From Candidatus Accumulibacter propinquus (GTDB taxonomy: Bacteria; Pseudomonadota; Gammaproteobacteria; Burkholderiales; Rhodocyclaceae): a stretch of 64,000 nt of DNA. Numbering within the stretch: the stretch's first letter is position 1; every line of letters begins with the position of its first letter. The DNA is taken from positions 186,001 through 250,000 of the forward strand of contig JADKBU010000001.1 of assembly GCA_016714935.1 (NCBI GenBank), in the 5' to 3' direction. Position numbers and translations under genes: made by a program. Positions 32,857 through 42,116 of the stretch are shown here, in pieces. A model generated the notes under the pieces. The model was not told the origin of the DNA. It worked only from the letters and a program-made list of their open reading frames with translations, and did not search any database.

Positions 32857-33162
32857 TCAGGGTTTCGCGGAGATCAGCATCGGGTCGCCGAAGACGCCGA
32901 CCAGATTGCAGAAGTCGAAGAGGTGCTGGACACTCGGGCTATGGCTGATGATCTTCAGTTGCTTGCCCTGCTGCAGGACTTCGCGTTTGAGCAGCAGCAG
33001 CAGTTGCAAACCGGCGGTGTCCATTTCGCCGACTCCCGAGAGGTCGAGTTCGAGGTCCTCGGTGGCCGCCAGGGCGGCCAGCAACTGTTCCTTCTGCGCC
33101 TGTGCCTGATAAATGGTCATGTCCTCACGAATGGCGAGGCGGTTGGCGGTAGTAGCGTTCAT
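32857..33162 (-). CDS. STAS-domain protein
   Basis: This 101-residue protein is a single STAS domain with the strand-loop-helix SGVGEMDTAGLQLLLLL, in which the threonine of MDTAGL sits where anti-anti-sigma factors are phosphorylated. Such proteins occur next to cheA in many proteobacterial chemosensory operons with an unsettled role. It lies 24 bp before cheA and 32 bp after the MCP-like gene, so it is cotranscribed with them. No anti-sigma kinase partner is visible in the window. Confidence 0.88.
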   Translation of the reverse strand: MNATTANRLAIREDMTIYQAQAQKEQLLAALAATEDLELDLSGVGEMDTAGLQLLLLLKREVLQQGKQLKIISHSPSVQHLFDFCNLVGVFGDPMLISAKP

Positions 33163-33194
33163 CGTGACACCTGTGGGTGGGTTGAGGCGGCAGG

Positions 33195-34553
33195 TCAGAA
33201 GAGTTCGACGTTCGACGGCTTTTTGGGGGCTGCCGGTGGCGCGGTGTGGGCTGCCGCTCGCCCCTTGGCCTTGGTGGCAGCTGGTCCGCGCGGCGCGGCG
33301 TTTGAACCTGCCATCGCCTGCGTATGGGCGTCACGCTGCTGCGCCATCACATAGGTCGAGTAAACCTGCTCGATCTGCGCGGCCAGCGGTTCGACGGCAT
33401 CCTCGCGGCGGACGTCCTCGGCGCGCTCGAGCACTCCGGCCAGAGAACTGGCGTGGCTGTCGACCCGCTCAATGCCGCTGATGACGTGTTCGATCTGCTG
33501 GCGTGTGACGTCCTGGAATTGCACGCTGGCCAGCGTATCCATGAACATGGTGCCGAGTTTGCCGCTGCTGGCGGTAATTGTTTCGAGAATGGTGCGCTCG
33601 CGTGCGGTGAGGCTCTCGTAGCTGGCGCCGAGCGAGGCGAGTTGCTGCGCAAAGCATTCGAGGCTGTCGCGCTCCTCGTTGATGTGCGAGTGCGCCAGCT
33701 TGTCCCTGAACTGCGTCTCGATGATATTGGCGACGGCGATGATGCCGTCGTTGATTTTCTTGACCGCGTTTTCGGTTTCGTGCGACAGCTTGCGGACTTC
33801 GTCGGCGACCACCGCGAAACCGCGCCCCGCCTCGCCGGCGCGCGCGGCCTCGATCGCCGCGTTGAGCGCCAGCAGATTGGTCTGCCCGGCGATATGCTTG
33901 ATCAGATCGACCAGGGTCTGCAAGGACTTGGCTTCGCGCACCGCCTCGGCGCTGCGCTCCTGGTCCTGCTGTGTTTCGGCAATGCGCTGGGCGATGAAGG
34001 CTTCGAGCTTGCTGATCAACTGGCGATTGCCGCCGATCTTGGCTTCGGAATCGAGGGCCATCGTTTCCGACTCGGCGGCCGCGCCGGCGACGAAATGATT
34101 GAGGTCGGTGACCACTTCGTCGATGGTTTGCAGGCGCGAAGTGACGTCGTAGGCCGCTTTTTCGGTCTGCTCGACGACGCTGCGCAATTGCCCGACGAGG
34201 ACCTTGTTGAAGCGCGGAATCTCCCGCAGTTCGGGCATCGCCACGCGCTGGCAGACCTTGTTCGACGGACAGCGCTGGCGTACGTCCTTGAGACCGGCTT
34301 CGATGCCCATGTGCACATCATGGTAGAGGACGCGCGAGACGGTATGTTGAATGGCGACGAAGAGCAGCAGCCCGAACAGCGTGATCAGGGTGTCGGCACT
34401 GCGGTCGCCGAGTCCGAAACGGGACTCCAGGAATTCGTCGAAGAAATCATGTACCAGGAAGATCACGATGACCAGGACGACTGCCGCGGCGATGCCGGTG
34501 ATCAGCGTGCGCTGGCGATACTGCTGGTACGGCTGGCGGAGTGCGGTGGTCAT
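33195..34553 (-). CDS. MCP-like membrane signalling protein with CheZ-type FQD..Q motif
   Basis: This 452-residue protein has two membrane helices (about 17-38 and 55-72) with almost no periplasmic loop, a short cytoplasmic segment with two cysteines (CPSNKVC) and a short signalling hairpin with GQTNLLALNAAIEAARAGEAGRGFAVVADEVRKLS. It has no recognisable HAMP. After the hairpin, residues 346-352 read FQDVTRQ (D348, Q352), the same pattern as the catalytic helix of CheZ phosphatase (FQDLTGQ). An Ala/Lys-rich linker leads to a terminal NVELF. It is cotranscribed with cheY 9 bp upstream. It may sense from within the membrane or cytoplasm and act on CheY-P (inference). Confidence 0.88.
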   Translation of the reverse strand: MTTALRQPYQQYRQRTLITGIAAAVVLVIVIFLVHDFFDEFLESRFGLGDRSADTLITLFGLLLFVAIQHTVSRVLYHDVHMGIEAGLKDVRQRCPSNKVCQRVAMPELREIPRFNKVLVGQLRSVVEQTEKAAYDVTSRLQTIDEVVTDLNHFVAGAAAESETMALDSEAKIGGNRQLISKLEAFIAQRIAETQQDQERSAEAVREAKSLQTLVDLIKHIAGQTNLLALNAAIEAARAGEAGRGFAVVADEVRKLSHETENAVKKINDGIIAVANIIETQFRDKLAHSHINEERDSLECFAQQLASLGASYESLTARERTILETITASSGKLGTMFMDTLASVQFQDVTRQQIEHVISGIERVDSHASSLAGVLERAEDVRREDAVEPLAAQIEQVYSTYVMAQQRDAHTQAMAGSNAAPRGPAATKAKGRAAAHTAPPAAPKKPSNVELF

Positions 34554-34562
34554 GGGGGCGTC

Positions 34563-34931
34563 CTAGCGAATGACCAGCTTGATGGTGTTGAGCAGGTCGT
34601 CGGCGGTGGCCGGCTTGACGATCCAGCCCGAGGCGCCGGCGGCTTTCGCTTCCAGCTTGCGGCTCTGCTGCGATTCGGTGGTCAGAAAGAGAATCGGCAG
34701 GAAGCGGTAGGCAGCGAGCGTGCGCACCTGTTTGATGAGTTCGATGCCGTTCATTCCGGGCATGTTGAGGTCGGTGATCAGCAGATCGACCTTGACCCCG
34801 GCCTTGAACTTCCTGAGCGCCTCGTCGGCATTGGAGGCCTTTTCGACGGCGAATCCCGCCTTGCCGAGAATGCTCGAAACACTGAGTAGAATGGTCGCCG
34901 AATCATCGACCAGAAAAATTGTTTTTGCCAT
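34563..34931 (-). CDS. cheY: CheY-type single-domain response regulator
   Basis: This 122-residue receiver has the acid pair in LVDDSA, phosphoacceptor D54 in LLITDLNMPGMNG, the conserved threonine in FLTTES and KP near residue 104. There is no output domain. The ATG at 34931 has AGGAGA about 10 bases upstream. An upstream in-frame extension lacks support. It is the first gene of the minus-strand supercluster and presumably the operon's motor-binding or phosphate-sink output. Confidence 0.92.
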   Translation of the reverse strand: MAKTIFLVDDSATILLSVSSILGKAGFAVEKASNADEALRKFKAGVKVDLLITDLNMPGMNGIELIKQVRTLAAYRFLPILFLTTESQQSRKLEAKAAGASGWIVKPATADDLLNTIKLVIR

Positions 34932-35044
34932 GTTGAGACTTCTCCTGTTCGGCATGCATCGCGCCGGCCGGCACGCTAATTGCACAGATGACAATCTGAC
35001 AGGAGAGAGAGTAGCGGCCCGGATGGCATGGCGCTATCCGGTAA

Positions 35045-35064
35045 TCCACGTGTCTCTACGTGGA
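35045..35064. terminator. hairpin between the FixJ-like gene and cheY
   Basis: TCCACGT and ACGTGGA form a perfect 7-bp stem with a 6-base loop, in the 204-bp gap downstream of the FixJ-like gene and upstream of cheY. No T-run follows on either strand, so it could be a weak terminator or a protein-binding palindrome. Confidence 0.35.
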
Positions 35065-35135
35065 AATACTGAGGACGGACGGCCGCGGGGTTCGCGGAAC
35101 AGGGGCTGGGTGTGGCTTGAAGCGCGCTGGGTGGC

Positions 35136-35747
35136 CTATTTCCTGCCGATGACCATCCCCACCAGTTCGATGACGCTGCCGGCGCCGGCCTTGGCCATGA
35201 TGTGGGCGCGGTGGGTTTCGACTGTGCGCTCGCTGATGCCGAGGTCAGCGGCAATGACCTTGTTGCGTTTGCCATCGACGATGGCACCGAGGATTTCCAG
35301 TTCGCGCGGAGTCAGCGCCTGTCGCCAGTCGTCTTCGGAGGCGAGTCCGGTAGTGGCGTTACGTCTTTCGTCGGCAAGCTGCAAGGCGGCGTTGACCCGT
35401 TCAAGGAGCTGTTGCACATTGAAAGGCTTTTCCAGAAAGTCGAAAGCGCCGAGCCGCATGGCGCGTACGGCCGTTGGCACGTCGGCATAGCCGGAGAGAA
35501 AGATCACCGGTACCTCGGGATTTCGCTGCCGCAACCAGTCGTGCACCTCGGGCCCGGTAACGCGTGGCATGCGGATGTCGAGCAGCACGCAGCCGGTATT
35601 CCCGGCTCGCCAGCGGCGCATGAAGTCCTCTCCGGAGGGATACTCCTCGGCAGCGAGGCCGATGCTGGCCAGCACCTCAACCAGGAAACGGCGAACCTGT
35701 ACGTCGTCATCGACAATGCAAACGCTCTGGTTCGTGGGTAAGGCCAT
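35136..35747 (-). CDS. FixJ/LuxR-type two-component response regulator
   Basis: This 203-residue protein has a receiver domain (IVDDD, phosphoacceptor D57 in LLDIRMPRVTG, FLSGYADVPTAVRAM, FLEKPF) and a C-terminal LuxR-type helix-turn-helix (LTPRELEILGAI, VIAADLGISERTVETHR). The helix order and GYADVPTAVRAM match the FixJ/TtrR subgroup. It is divergently placed from the 990-residue sensor kinase 243 bp away, and this pairing makes them likely partners (inference). It is transcribed toward the supercluster but is separated from cheY by 204 bp with a hairpin, so it is probably a separate unit. Confidence 0.92.
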   Translation of the reverse strand: MALPTNQSVCIVDDDVQVRRFLVEVLASIGLAAEEYPSGEDFMRRWRAGNTGCVLLDIRMPRVTGPEVHDWLRQRNPEVPVIFLSGYADVPTAVRAMRLGAFDFLEKPFNVQQLLERVNAALQLADERRNATTGLASEDDWRQALTPRELEILGAIVDGKRNKVIAADLGISERTVETHRAHIMAKAGAGSVIELVGMVIGRK

Positions 35748-35990
35748 ACGCTTCCTTCAAGCCGGTTCGGCCAGTGCCGACAATCCGCAACAGCATATTC
35801 TACCGGTGATCGGTAAAAATACGGAGAATGACGGGAAAATCGCGATGCCACGGCCGGAACGTCATCCAGCGTACGCCGGCGTGCTCGAAACCATGGAGCA
35901 GTCGATGGAGCCATTCAGTACCTGCCACCTTTCCGGGGCGCTCGGCAGCACCAGCCGGCAAGGGCACGTCGCCCAGCCGGCGCTCGCCTG
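35748..35990. promoter_or_regulatory. divergent intergenic region of the FixJ-like regulator and PAS kinase
   Basis: These 243 bp separate two divergent genes and must hold both promoters. The AT-richest patch is around 35796-35822, containing the inverted repeat TACCG-GTGAT-CGGTA, a candidate operator. No confident -35/-10 pair was identified. Nothing supports a gene here. Confidence 0.35.
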
Positions 35991-38963
35991 ATGCCGGCGT
36001 CGTCGTTGTCGCCAGCGCGTCGCTTCGGCTTCGAGTGGCTGCTGCTGAGTGCCGCGCTGCTGCTCCTGGGGGGCGCCATGGTCTGGTGGTCTCTGTGGCT
36101 GCCCTACCAGCGCCTGGAGCAAGAGGAAAGCGATCGCCTGCAGGCCATTGCGATGACCCTGGGCGACGCCATCGGTCACCGGCTGGGCGCCGCCGAGCAC
36201 GCTTTGGCGGCCGTGGCCGGCGATGTCGGCTACTGGCGCGGCGGTGCTGAGCGTGTGTCCCGCTTGCAGGCGTTGGCCAGTGTGCTCGATGGTATTCACA
36301 CCTTGCTGGTCCTCGACGCAGAAGGGCGGGTGGTCGCCGCCAGCCGGGCGGATCTGATTGGTCAGGATTTTGGCGCACGAAAATTCTTCATTGGCGCACG
36401 CGAGCAACCCGGTGCCCGATGGCTGGAACTTGATGCCGAGGCCGACAACGGGCACGCGCCGTATCGCCTGGGTGTTTCGAGAGCGATCGTCGATAGTCGT
36501 GGAGGCTTCGCCGGAGTTGTCGCGGCAGTTCTGGATGGCGATTTCATCGGGTCTCTGATGGAGTCCGGGCGCTACGCGCCGGACGTCCGGCTGTTGCTGG
36601 CCCACGCTGACGGCAGGCCGTATGTGGCGGCACCCCACAATGCCCAGGCATGGGACGTCACCGCAGCAGCATCCCTGTTCGCCCTGCATCGTGAAAGTGG
36701 GCAGCGGGTTTCGTTGTTGAATCGCGCGACTCCTGCGCGTGGCGAAGACCTGGTGGTCGCGGTACATGCGTTGCACGCCGACAGCAGCGCTGCCGATGCC
36801 GATCTCCTGTTGGCCGTTGCCAGAGAGCGGGCGCTGGTGCATGCCCAGTGGCGCCGAGAGGCAGCCTGGTATGGCGGGTTGTTTCTGGCCATGCTGCTGT
36901 CGTCGGTGGTTGCCCTGCAGGCGGTACAGCAACGCCGGCGACGCCTCGATGCCCTGCGCGCTGCGCGTACCGCCGAGCTGCGGGCGGCTACCGAGCGTCT
37001 TCGCCTGGCGGCCGACACGGCAGGGCTGGGCATCTGGGAGTACGAACCCGCCGGTAGGCGCGTGCATTGGGATGCGTCGATGTACGCGCTGTACGGCGTC
37101 GACGCCCTGCCACCGGTGACGACCTACGACGAGTGGAGGGGAACGGTTCTCCCGGAGGATCTGCCGGCGGTGGAAGCGGCGTTGCAAGCGGCGATTCGCG
37201 AGCGCAAGCAGTTCTGTGGCGATTTTCGCATTCGTCGCGGTGACGGGCAGATCCGCATGATCAGCGCGTTGGCGCGGCCACTTCTTCCAGCGGACGGGTC
37301 GACGGTACGCGTTGTGGGCATCAATCAGGACGTGACCGAGCGCTGGCAAGCCGAGGCTGCGGCACTGGCCAGCGAAGCTTACCTGAAAGCGATTTTCGAC
37401 GTGGTTCCGATCGGCATATCGGTGCTGGACCAGACGGGCCGCATCGTTGACTGCAATGCCACCGCCGAGCGATTGCTGGGTGTGAGCCGCGAGCAGCCGT
37501 TCCCCGACAGTTCCGATTCGCCAGTCTGGACCGTCCGGCGCTCCGACGGCAGCGTCATGCCCAGGGAAGAGTATGCCTGGGTACGCGCTCTGGCGAGTGG
37601 TGTCGCGGTGTTCGATCAGGATTTGCTCGTGGAGATGCCGACAGGGGGACACTGGTTGTCGGTGAGCGCCGTGCCTATCGCCACTTCCCCGCGCGGACGC
37701 TTGGCCGCCGGTGGCGAGTTGGCGACTGAATGTGGTCGGGAATCTGGAGGGGTGGTGATTGCCTGCGTCGATGTCGGCGCTGCGCGCCGCAACGAAGCCG
37801 AGTTGCGCCAGCTCTCGCGGGCGGTGGAGCAATCAGCTGCGGCGGTGTTGATCACCGACATTGATGGCATCATCGAATACGTCAATCCGGCAGCCTGCGA
37901 GGCCTATGGTTACAGCAGCGCGGAACTGTTGGGCGCCAACCCACGGCTCATTGGGTCGGGATTGACCCCGATCTCGACTTATCAGGCGATGTGGTCGACG
38001 ATTCTCGCCGGCAAAGCCTGGCGTGGCGAGTTGGCCAACCGCCGGCGTGACGGTAGCCTGATCCACGAGGCGGTTTCGATATCGCCCGTGTATGATCGGG
38101 CGGGACAAATGACACATTTTGTTTCCATCCAGGAGGATGTCTCGGCGCGGGTCGAGGCCGAGCGCCTCCAGGACGAGCTGAAGACCCGTCTGGGGCGGGT
38201 TGCGCGCATGGATGTGCTGGGGGTGATGGCCGGTGGCGTCGCGCATGACTTCAACAACATCCTGGTGGCGATTCTCGGCTTTTCGGGGCTGGGCAAGACC
38301 GTGCTGCGGGCTACTGGTGGTGCCGAGCGCCTGGTGTCGTATTTCGAGGAGATCGAAGCCGCCGGCGAGCGAGCCCGAGCCCTGGTGCAGCAATTGCTGG
38401 TCTTCTCGCGCGGTGGCGCGCTCAAGCTGGCCGTGGTGTCAGTGGCCGCGGTGGCGGGCGAAGTGCTGGCTCTGCTCGCCCCATCCCTGCCCAATTCGGT
38501 GACCCTGGGTACCGACATTGACGATGACCTGCCGTTGCTCGATGTCGATCGTTCCCACCTGCATCGCCTGCTGGTCAATCTCTGCCTGAACGCCCGCGAC
38601 GCGATGGAAGGTCCGGGCGCAGTGGTGATTTCGGCGCGGCTCGTCTGCCAGCAGACGGCAGCCGTCTGTGCCTCCTGCCATGGGGAGTTTTCCGGTGAGT
38701 TCCTGCGTCTCTCGGTCAGCGACCAGGGGCGTGGTATCCCGGAGGCGATCCGCGACCGCATTTTCGAGCCGTTCTTCACGACCAGAGAAGTGGGAGCTGG
38801 TTCGGGGATGGGGCTCGCGGTGGTGCACGGCCTGACCCATCTTTATGAGGGGCATCTGCAGGTGTTCAGCGTGCCGGAGCAAGGCAGCGAAATGGTGATC
38901 CTGCTGCCACGCAGCATGTGGCACGTTGACCCGGCGGCCGCTTCTGGTGCGGGCGAACACTGA
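35991..38963 (+). CDS. membrane PAS sensor histidine kinase (NtrB-like core)
   Basis: This 990-residue kinase has TM1 (15-38), a periplasmic double-Cache-like sensor (40-290, with VLDAEGRVVAAS and YRLGVSRAIVDSRGGF), TM2 (about 293-315), and three PAS regions (about 330-450, 460-590, 600-720). The kinase core has H752 in AGGVAHDFNNIL and HATPase_c (NLCLNARDAME, SDQGRGIP, EPFFTTREVGAGSGMGLAVV). A cysteine cluster (CQQTAAVCASCH) sits before the DxGxGIP motif. It is cytoplasmic, so the CxxCH there is not a heme site. It has no receiver, which fits signalling to the divergent FixJ-like regulator. No good ribosome site precedes the ATG. Confidence 0.9.
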   Translation: MPASSLSPARRFGFEWLLLSAALLLLGGAMVWWSLWLPYQRLEQEESDRLQAIAMTLGDAIGHRLGAAEHALAAVAGDVGYWRGGAERVSRLQALASVLDGIHTLLVLDAEGRVVAASRADLIGQDFGARKFFIGAREQPGARWLELDAEADNGHAPYRLGVSRAIVDSRGGFAGVVAAVLDGDFIGSLMESGRYAPDVRLLLAHADGRPYVAAPHNAQAWDVTAAASLFALHRESGQRVSLLNRATPARGEDLVVAVHALHADSSAADADLLLAVARERALVHAQWRREAAWYGGLFLAMLLSSVVALQAVQQRRRRLDALRAARTAELRAATERLRLAADTAGLGIWEYEPAGRRVHWDASMYALYGVDALPPVTTYDEWRGTVLPEDLPAVEAALQAAIRERKQFCGDFRIRRGDGQIRMISALARPLLPADGSTVRVVGINQDVTERWQAEAAALASEAYLKAIFDVVPIGISVLDQTGRIVDCNATAERLLGVSREQPFPDSSDSPVWTVRRSDGSVMPREEYAWVRALASGVAVFDQDLLVEMPTGGHWLSVSAVPIATSPRGRLAAGGELATECGRESGGVVIACVDVGAARRNEAELRQLSRAVEQSAAAVLITDIDGIIEYVNPAACEAYGYSSAELLGANPRLIGSGLTPISTYQAMWSTILAGKAWRGELANRRRDGSLIHEAVSISPVYDRAGQMTHFVSIQEDVSARVEAERLQDELKTRLGRVARMDVLGVMAGGVAHDFNNILVAILGFSGLGKTVLRATGGAERLVSYFEEIEAAGERARALVQQLLVFSRGGALKLAVVSVAAVAGEVLALLAPSLPNSVTLGTDIDDDLPLLDVDRSHLHRLLVNLCLNARDAMEGPGAVVISARLVCQQTAAVCASCHGEFSGEFLRLSVSDQGRGIPEAIRDRIFEPFFTTREVGAGSGMGLAVVHGLTHLYEGHLQVFSVPEQGSEMVILLPRSMWHVDPAAASGAGEH

Positions 38964-39022
38964 ATGCGGCGCAAATTTAGCAACGGCGTACAATGCGCCT
39001 TTCCAACCAGAAAGGGGCGAGA

Positions 39023-39871
39023 ATGACTGCGACAAGGAAACGCGACGATGGATTTGACGGCACAACTGCCATGCGTGTCGGTACGCCAGGGGCACTTGCC
39101 CGTCACCTCATCGGCATCTGCGGCATGGCCGGGGCGTTGTTGCTGGTCGGATGTGCCGACATGATGGGAGCGGGGACCAACGTTACCGTCAGCGATCCGA
39201 CACGGATCACTCATACCGGTTTTCTCAGCGACTACAGCCGGCTGACGCGTGCCCCCGGTGGCGACGGCGCGTTGTGCTGGCGGAACCCTGAGCTCGACAT
39301 GCGGCGCTATGACAAGGTGCTGATCAATCGGATCATGGTGACCCTCAAGTCTGATCAGCAGGCGTCGGTGGATCCGACCGATCTCAAGACGCTCGTCGAT
39401 TACTTCCATAGCTCGCTGGTCAAGGCCCTGAAGCCGCAGATGCAGGTGGTCGGTCAGCCCGGACCCGGGGTCCTGGTGTTGCGCATCGAACTCAGCAACC
39501 TGGTTCCGACGCAGGTCAGCCGGAGTCTGGTCGGCACGGCGGTGCCCTACGGTTTTGTGGCGGAGGCGGCTTCGGGGCCGGCATCGGGTCGGCCGGCCGG
39601 TTCGACGCCGTATCTCGGCGAGACCGGCATCGAACTCCAGTTTCTCGATGGCGCCAGCAATGTGGTGCTTGCTGAATGCGCCGATACGCAGATCGGGCGG
39701 AAGTATGCCGCCGATGTCGATGCCGGTGCAGCGGGCGCCACGGATACCTGGATCAAGGGCTACATGAGCTCATTCCAGAGCTGGTCGTATGCTCGGGACG
39801 CGTTCGACAAGTGGTCGATGCAGATCGCCAACCGTTTCACGGTGTTGCGCGGGAACCAGCCACCTCAGTAG
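39023..39871 (+). CDS. DUF3313-family lipoprotein
   Basis: This 282-residue protein has a charged N-terminus, a hydrophobic segment and a lipobox (LLLVGC, cysteine near residue 44), followed by the family signature TGFLSDYSRL. DUF3313 proteins are periplasmic or outer-membrane lipoproteins of unknown function. The ATG of TATRKRDD is preceded by AAGGGGCGAG. An ATG ten codons earlier gives a longer, poorly supported N-terminus. A TACAAT sequence about 30 bp upstream could be a -10 element. It lies 59 bp after the sensor kinase and may be cotranscribed with it. Confidence 0.85.
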   Translation: MTATRKRDDGFDGTTAMRVGTPGALARHLIGICGMAGALLLVGCADMMGAGTNVTVSDPTRITHTGFLSDYSRLTRAPGGDGALCWRNPELDMRRYDKVLINRIMVTLKSDQQASVDPTDLKTLVDYFHSSLVKALKPQMQVVGQPGPGVLVLRIELSNLVPTQVSRSLVGTAVPYGFVAEAASGPASGRPAGSTPYLGETGIELQFLDGASNVVLAECADTQIGRKYAADVDAGAAGATDTWIKGYMSSFQSWSYARDAFDKWSMQIANRFTVLRGNQPPQ

Positions 39872-39952
39872 ACACTGCTCGCCGTGCGGGCCGGGACGCC
39901 GCGCAAGGGCCGAATGCGTGGCCATCCTTGCCCGGTCGCGTTGACGGCCAAG

Positions 39953-39972
39953 CGCCGTCCTTGCGGACGGCG
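39953..39972. terminator. bidirectional hairpin between convergent genes
   Basis: CGCCGTCC and GGACGGCG form a perfect 8-bp stem with a TTGC loop in the 121-bp gap between the convergent DUF3313 and small membrane protein genes. No U-tract follows, so factor-independent termination would be weak. The placement supports a terminator role. Confidence 0.45.
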
Positions 39973-39992
39973 GCGATGGCGGGACGCCGGCC

Positions 39993-40175
39993 TCATCGGG
40001 GTTTCTCCTCCGCATCGTCTTCATCGCGCTCTGATCGAAGCGTTTCCTGCAGGCTGTCGAGGTCGCTTCGGTTCTGTCGCAGAAAGAAGACGAGTCCCCA
40101 CAGCATCGCTCCCGCGACGACGACGAACAGGGCCACAGCGCTCCAGTCGGTTGTGGCCAGTGATCCGGTGTTCAT
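39993..40175 (-). CDS. 60-residue single-pass membrane protein, unrecognised
   Basis: The product has one membrane helix (about residues 14-32, VALFVVVAGAMLWGLVFFL) and a charged acidic C-terminal tail ending DDAEEKPR. AGGGGAA sits about 5 bases before the ATG, a strong ribosome site. It lies 71 bp downstream of recD on the same strand, so it may be the last gene of the recCBD unit. I recognise no family. A role with RecBCD cannot be assumed. Confidence 0.65.
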   Translation of the reverse strand: MNTGSLATTDWSAVALFVVVAGAMLWGLVFFLRQNRSDLDSLQETLRSERDEDDAEEKPR

Positions 40176-40246
40176 CGGTTTCCCCTGTGCAAGTCCGTTC
40201 CTATTATGCCATTGCCCGGGCGGGCATGCCTGCGGGTTTCGTGGAG

Positions 40247-42116
40247 CTAGCTCCCGGCGCTCTCGCGCAGCCGTGCAATCAGACCTGAATGGCGTTGGGT
40301 CGGGTTGGCGCAGGCCGCCGTCAGGACCTCGCCACTGCCGACGACACCGACCTTTTTCGATGCCCGCGTAAGGCCAGTGTACAGGAGTTCGCGGGTGAGT
40401 ACGCGGTGTGGTTTCTCTGGGAGCAGCAACAGCACCGACTCGAATTCGGAGCCCTGTGACTTGTGCACGGTGATGGCGAAAGCCGTATCGTGCTCGGGCA
40501 GGCGGATGGGTGCGATCGGCCGAAAGGAACCCTGCTCGGGGAACCAGACCAGGAGTTCGCCGGCTGCGTCGGGCAGACAGATGCCGATGTCGCCGTTGAA
40601 CAGCCGGAGTACGTAATCGTTCTTGAGGACCATCACCGGCCGGCCGGCGTACCACACCGAACGGACGGGCGCCAGCGGGATTCCGGCCAGGGCCTGCAGC
40701 GATTGTTCGACCATTTTGTTGACGGCGTCGACGCCGCGCGCCGTATCGCGCAGCGCGCAGAGCACGCGGAAGCGATCGAAAGCGGCAAAGATCTCGCGAC
40801 ACTTTGCGGCAGGGTCGTCATGGTCGCGGGCGAGTGCCCTCGACATACGGACGGTAGCCGTCCAGGATCGCCTCCCGAATCCGGGTAGTCTGCTCCGCGA
40901 TGGAGTCCGGCAACCAGTCGATCGAGGGATCCTCGGCACTGGCCAGGCATGCGCAGACTTCGGCAGCACGGCCGGCATTGACCTCGGCGGCCAGTCTGCC
41001 GATACCGGATGTCGTCGCAAAGCGATGGCTTTCGGAGAGCCAGACCACACAATCCCGGAGCGGCGTCTCGGTAACCGGCGCCGCTGGCCGAATCTGCGGC
41101 AGCGGTGTCGCGGTCAGTGCCGCCAGTTCGGCGGCGCACGCACTGCTCAAGGTCGGGTCGGCCGAGATCTCGGCAAATACCGCACCCGCCTCGACTGCCG
41201 CCAACTGGTCTTTGTCACCGAGCAGGATCAGGCGGGCATCGGGCGGCATCGCGTCGACCAAATGGCAGGCCAGCGCCAGGTCGAGCATCGAGGCCTCGTC
41301 GACGACCAGCGCGTCGACCGGCAGCGGGTTTTCGGCATGGTGGCGGAAGCGGCCCGCATCCTGCGTGACGCCGAGCAAGCGGTGCAGGGTGTGCGACTCG
41401 CGCGGCAGCAGTGCCTGCAGTTCTGTCGGCAGGTCGCCGGCGCGTCGGCGCAGGGCTTCGAGCATGCGTGCCGCGGCCTTGCCGGTTGGCGCGGCGAGGG
41501 CGATGCGCAACTGGGGATTCTCGCTCAACAGGCAGGCCAGCAGTGCGACGACGGTGGTCGTCTTGCCGGTCCCCGGGCCGCCACTGATGATCGTCAGTTT
41601 GCTCCGCCAGGCCAGAGCCGTGGCGAGTTTCTGCCAGTCAGGCCGGCCCCCTGGCCGCTGTGCAGGGCTGGCGAAAAGTCGTTCGAGTTGGCGAAACAGG
41701 GCGGCGCTCGGCGTCGGCGGTACGTATTTGGCGCGCCGGTTCAGACTGGCGGCCAGGCGGCGTTCGTAAGCGAAGTAGCGGTACAGGTACAGCCGCCCGT
41801 CGAGATCGAGAACCAGCGGCAGGACGCGTGGCTCGACTGCCGTGGCCACCATCCCACTGCTCAGCAGTCGCCGCGACAACTCGTCGGCCGGGCAATCGGG
41901 AAAGTCTGTGGCGAGATCCTCCAGTCGGGCGCAGACATGGCCGTCCTGCGTCGCCAGGCTGGCGTGGCGTGCGGCGGCAGCCAGTACCGCCAGGCTGTCG
42001 GCTGGCGCGCGGGCGTGCTCGGCCCATTCGACGATGTGCCTGGCGAAGCCGTTGGCGAGGTCGCCGGCGGCTTCGCTCGCCGCCCATGGTTCTGCTGCCG
42101 CGGGGCGTGCGTTCAT
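40247..42116 (-). pseudogene. recD: RecD subunit of exonuclease V, frameshifted at a C-run
   Basis: RecD is the 5'-3' helicase of RecBCD. The first ~430 residues include Walker A (SGGPGTGKTTT), ALVVDEASMLD and LLGDKDQLAAVEAG. Near 40837-40839 one extra base in a GGG run (coding strand) shifts the frame. The remaining part, from ARDHDDP to VHKSQGSEF and LYTGLTRA, is intact in the next frame and ends at 40247. Removing one base restores about 622 residues. The ATG overlaps the recB stop (ATGA). The single homopolymer indel makes a sequence error quite possible. Confidence 0.88.

Noticed and set aside
38664..38690. CASCH in the 990-residue kinase as a c-type heme site
   Set aside because: It lies in the cytoplasmic ATPase domain, where c-type heme attachment does not occur.
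40243..40254. GGAGCTAGCTCC palindrome as an operator
   Set aside because: It sits across the recD stop codon and is short; chance occurrence is likely.
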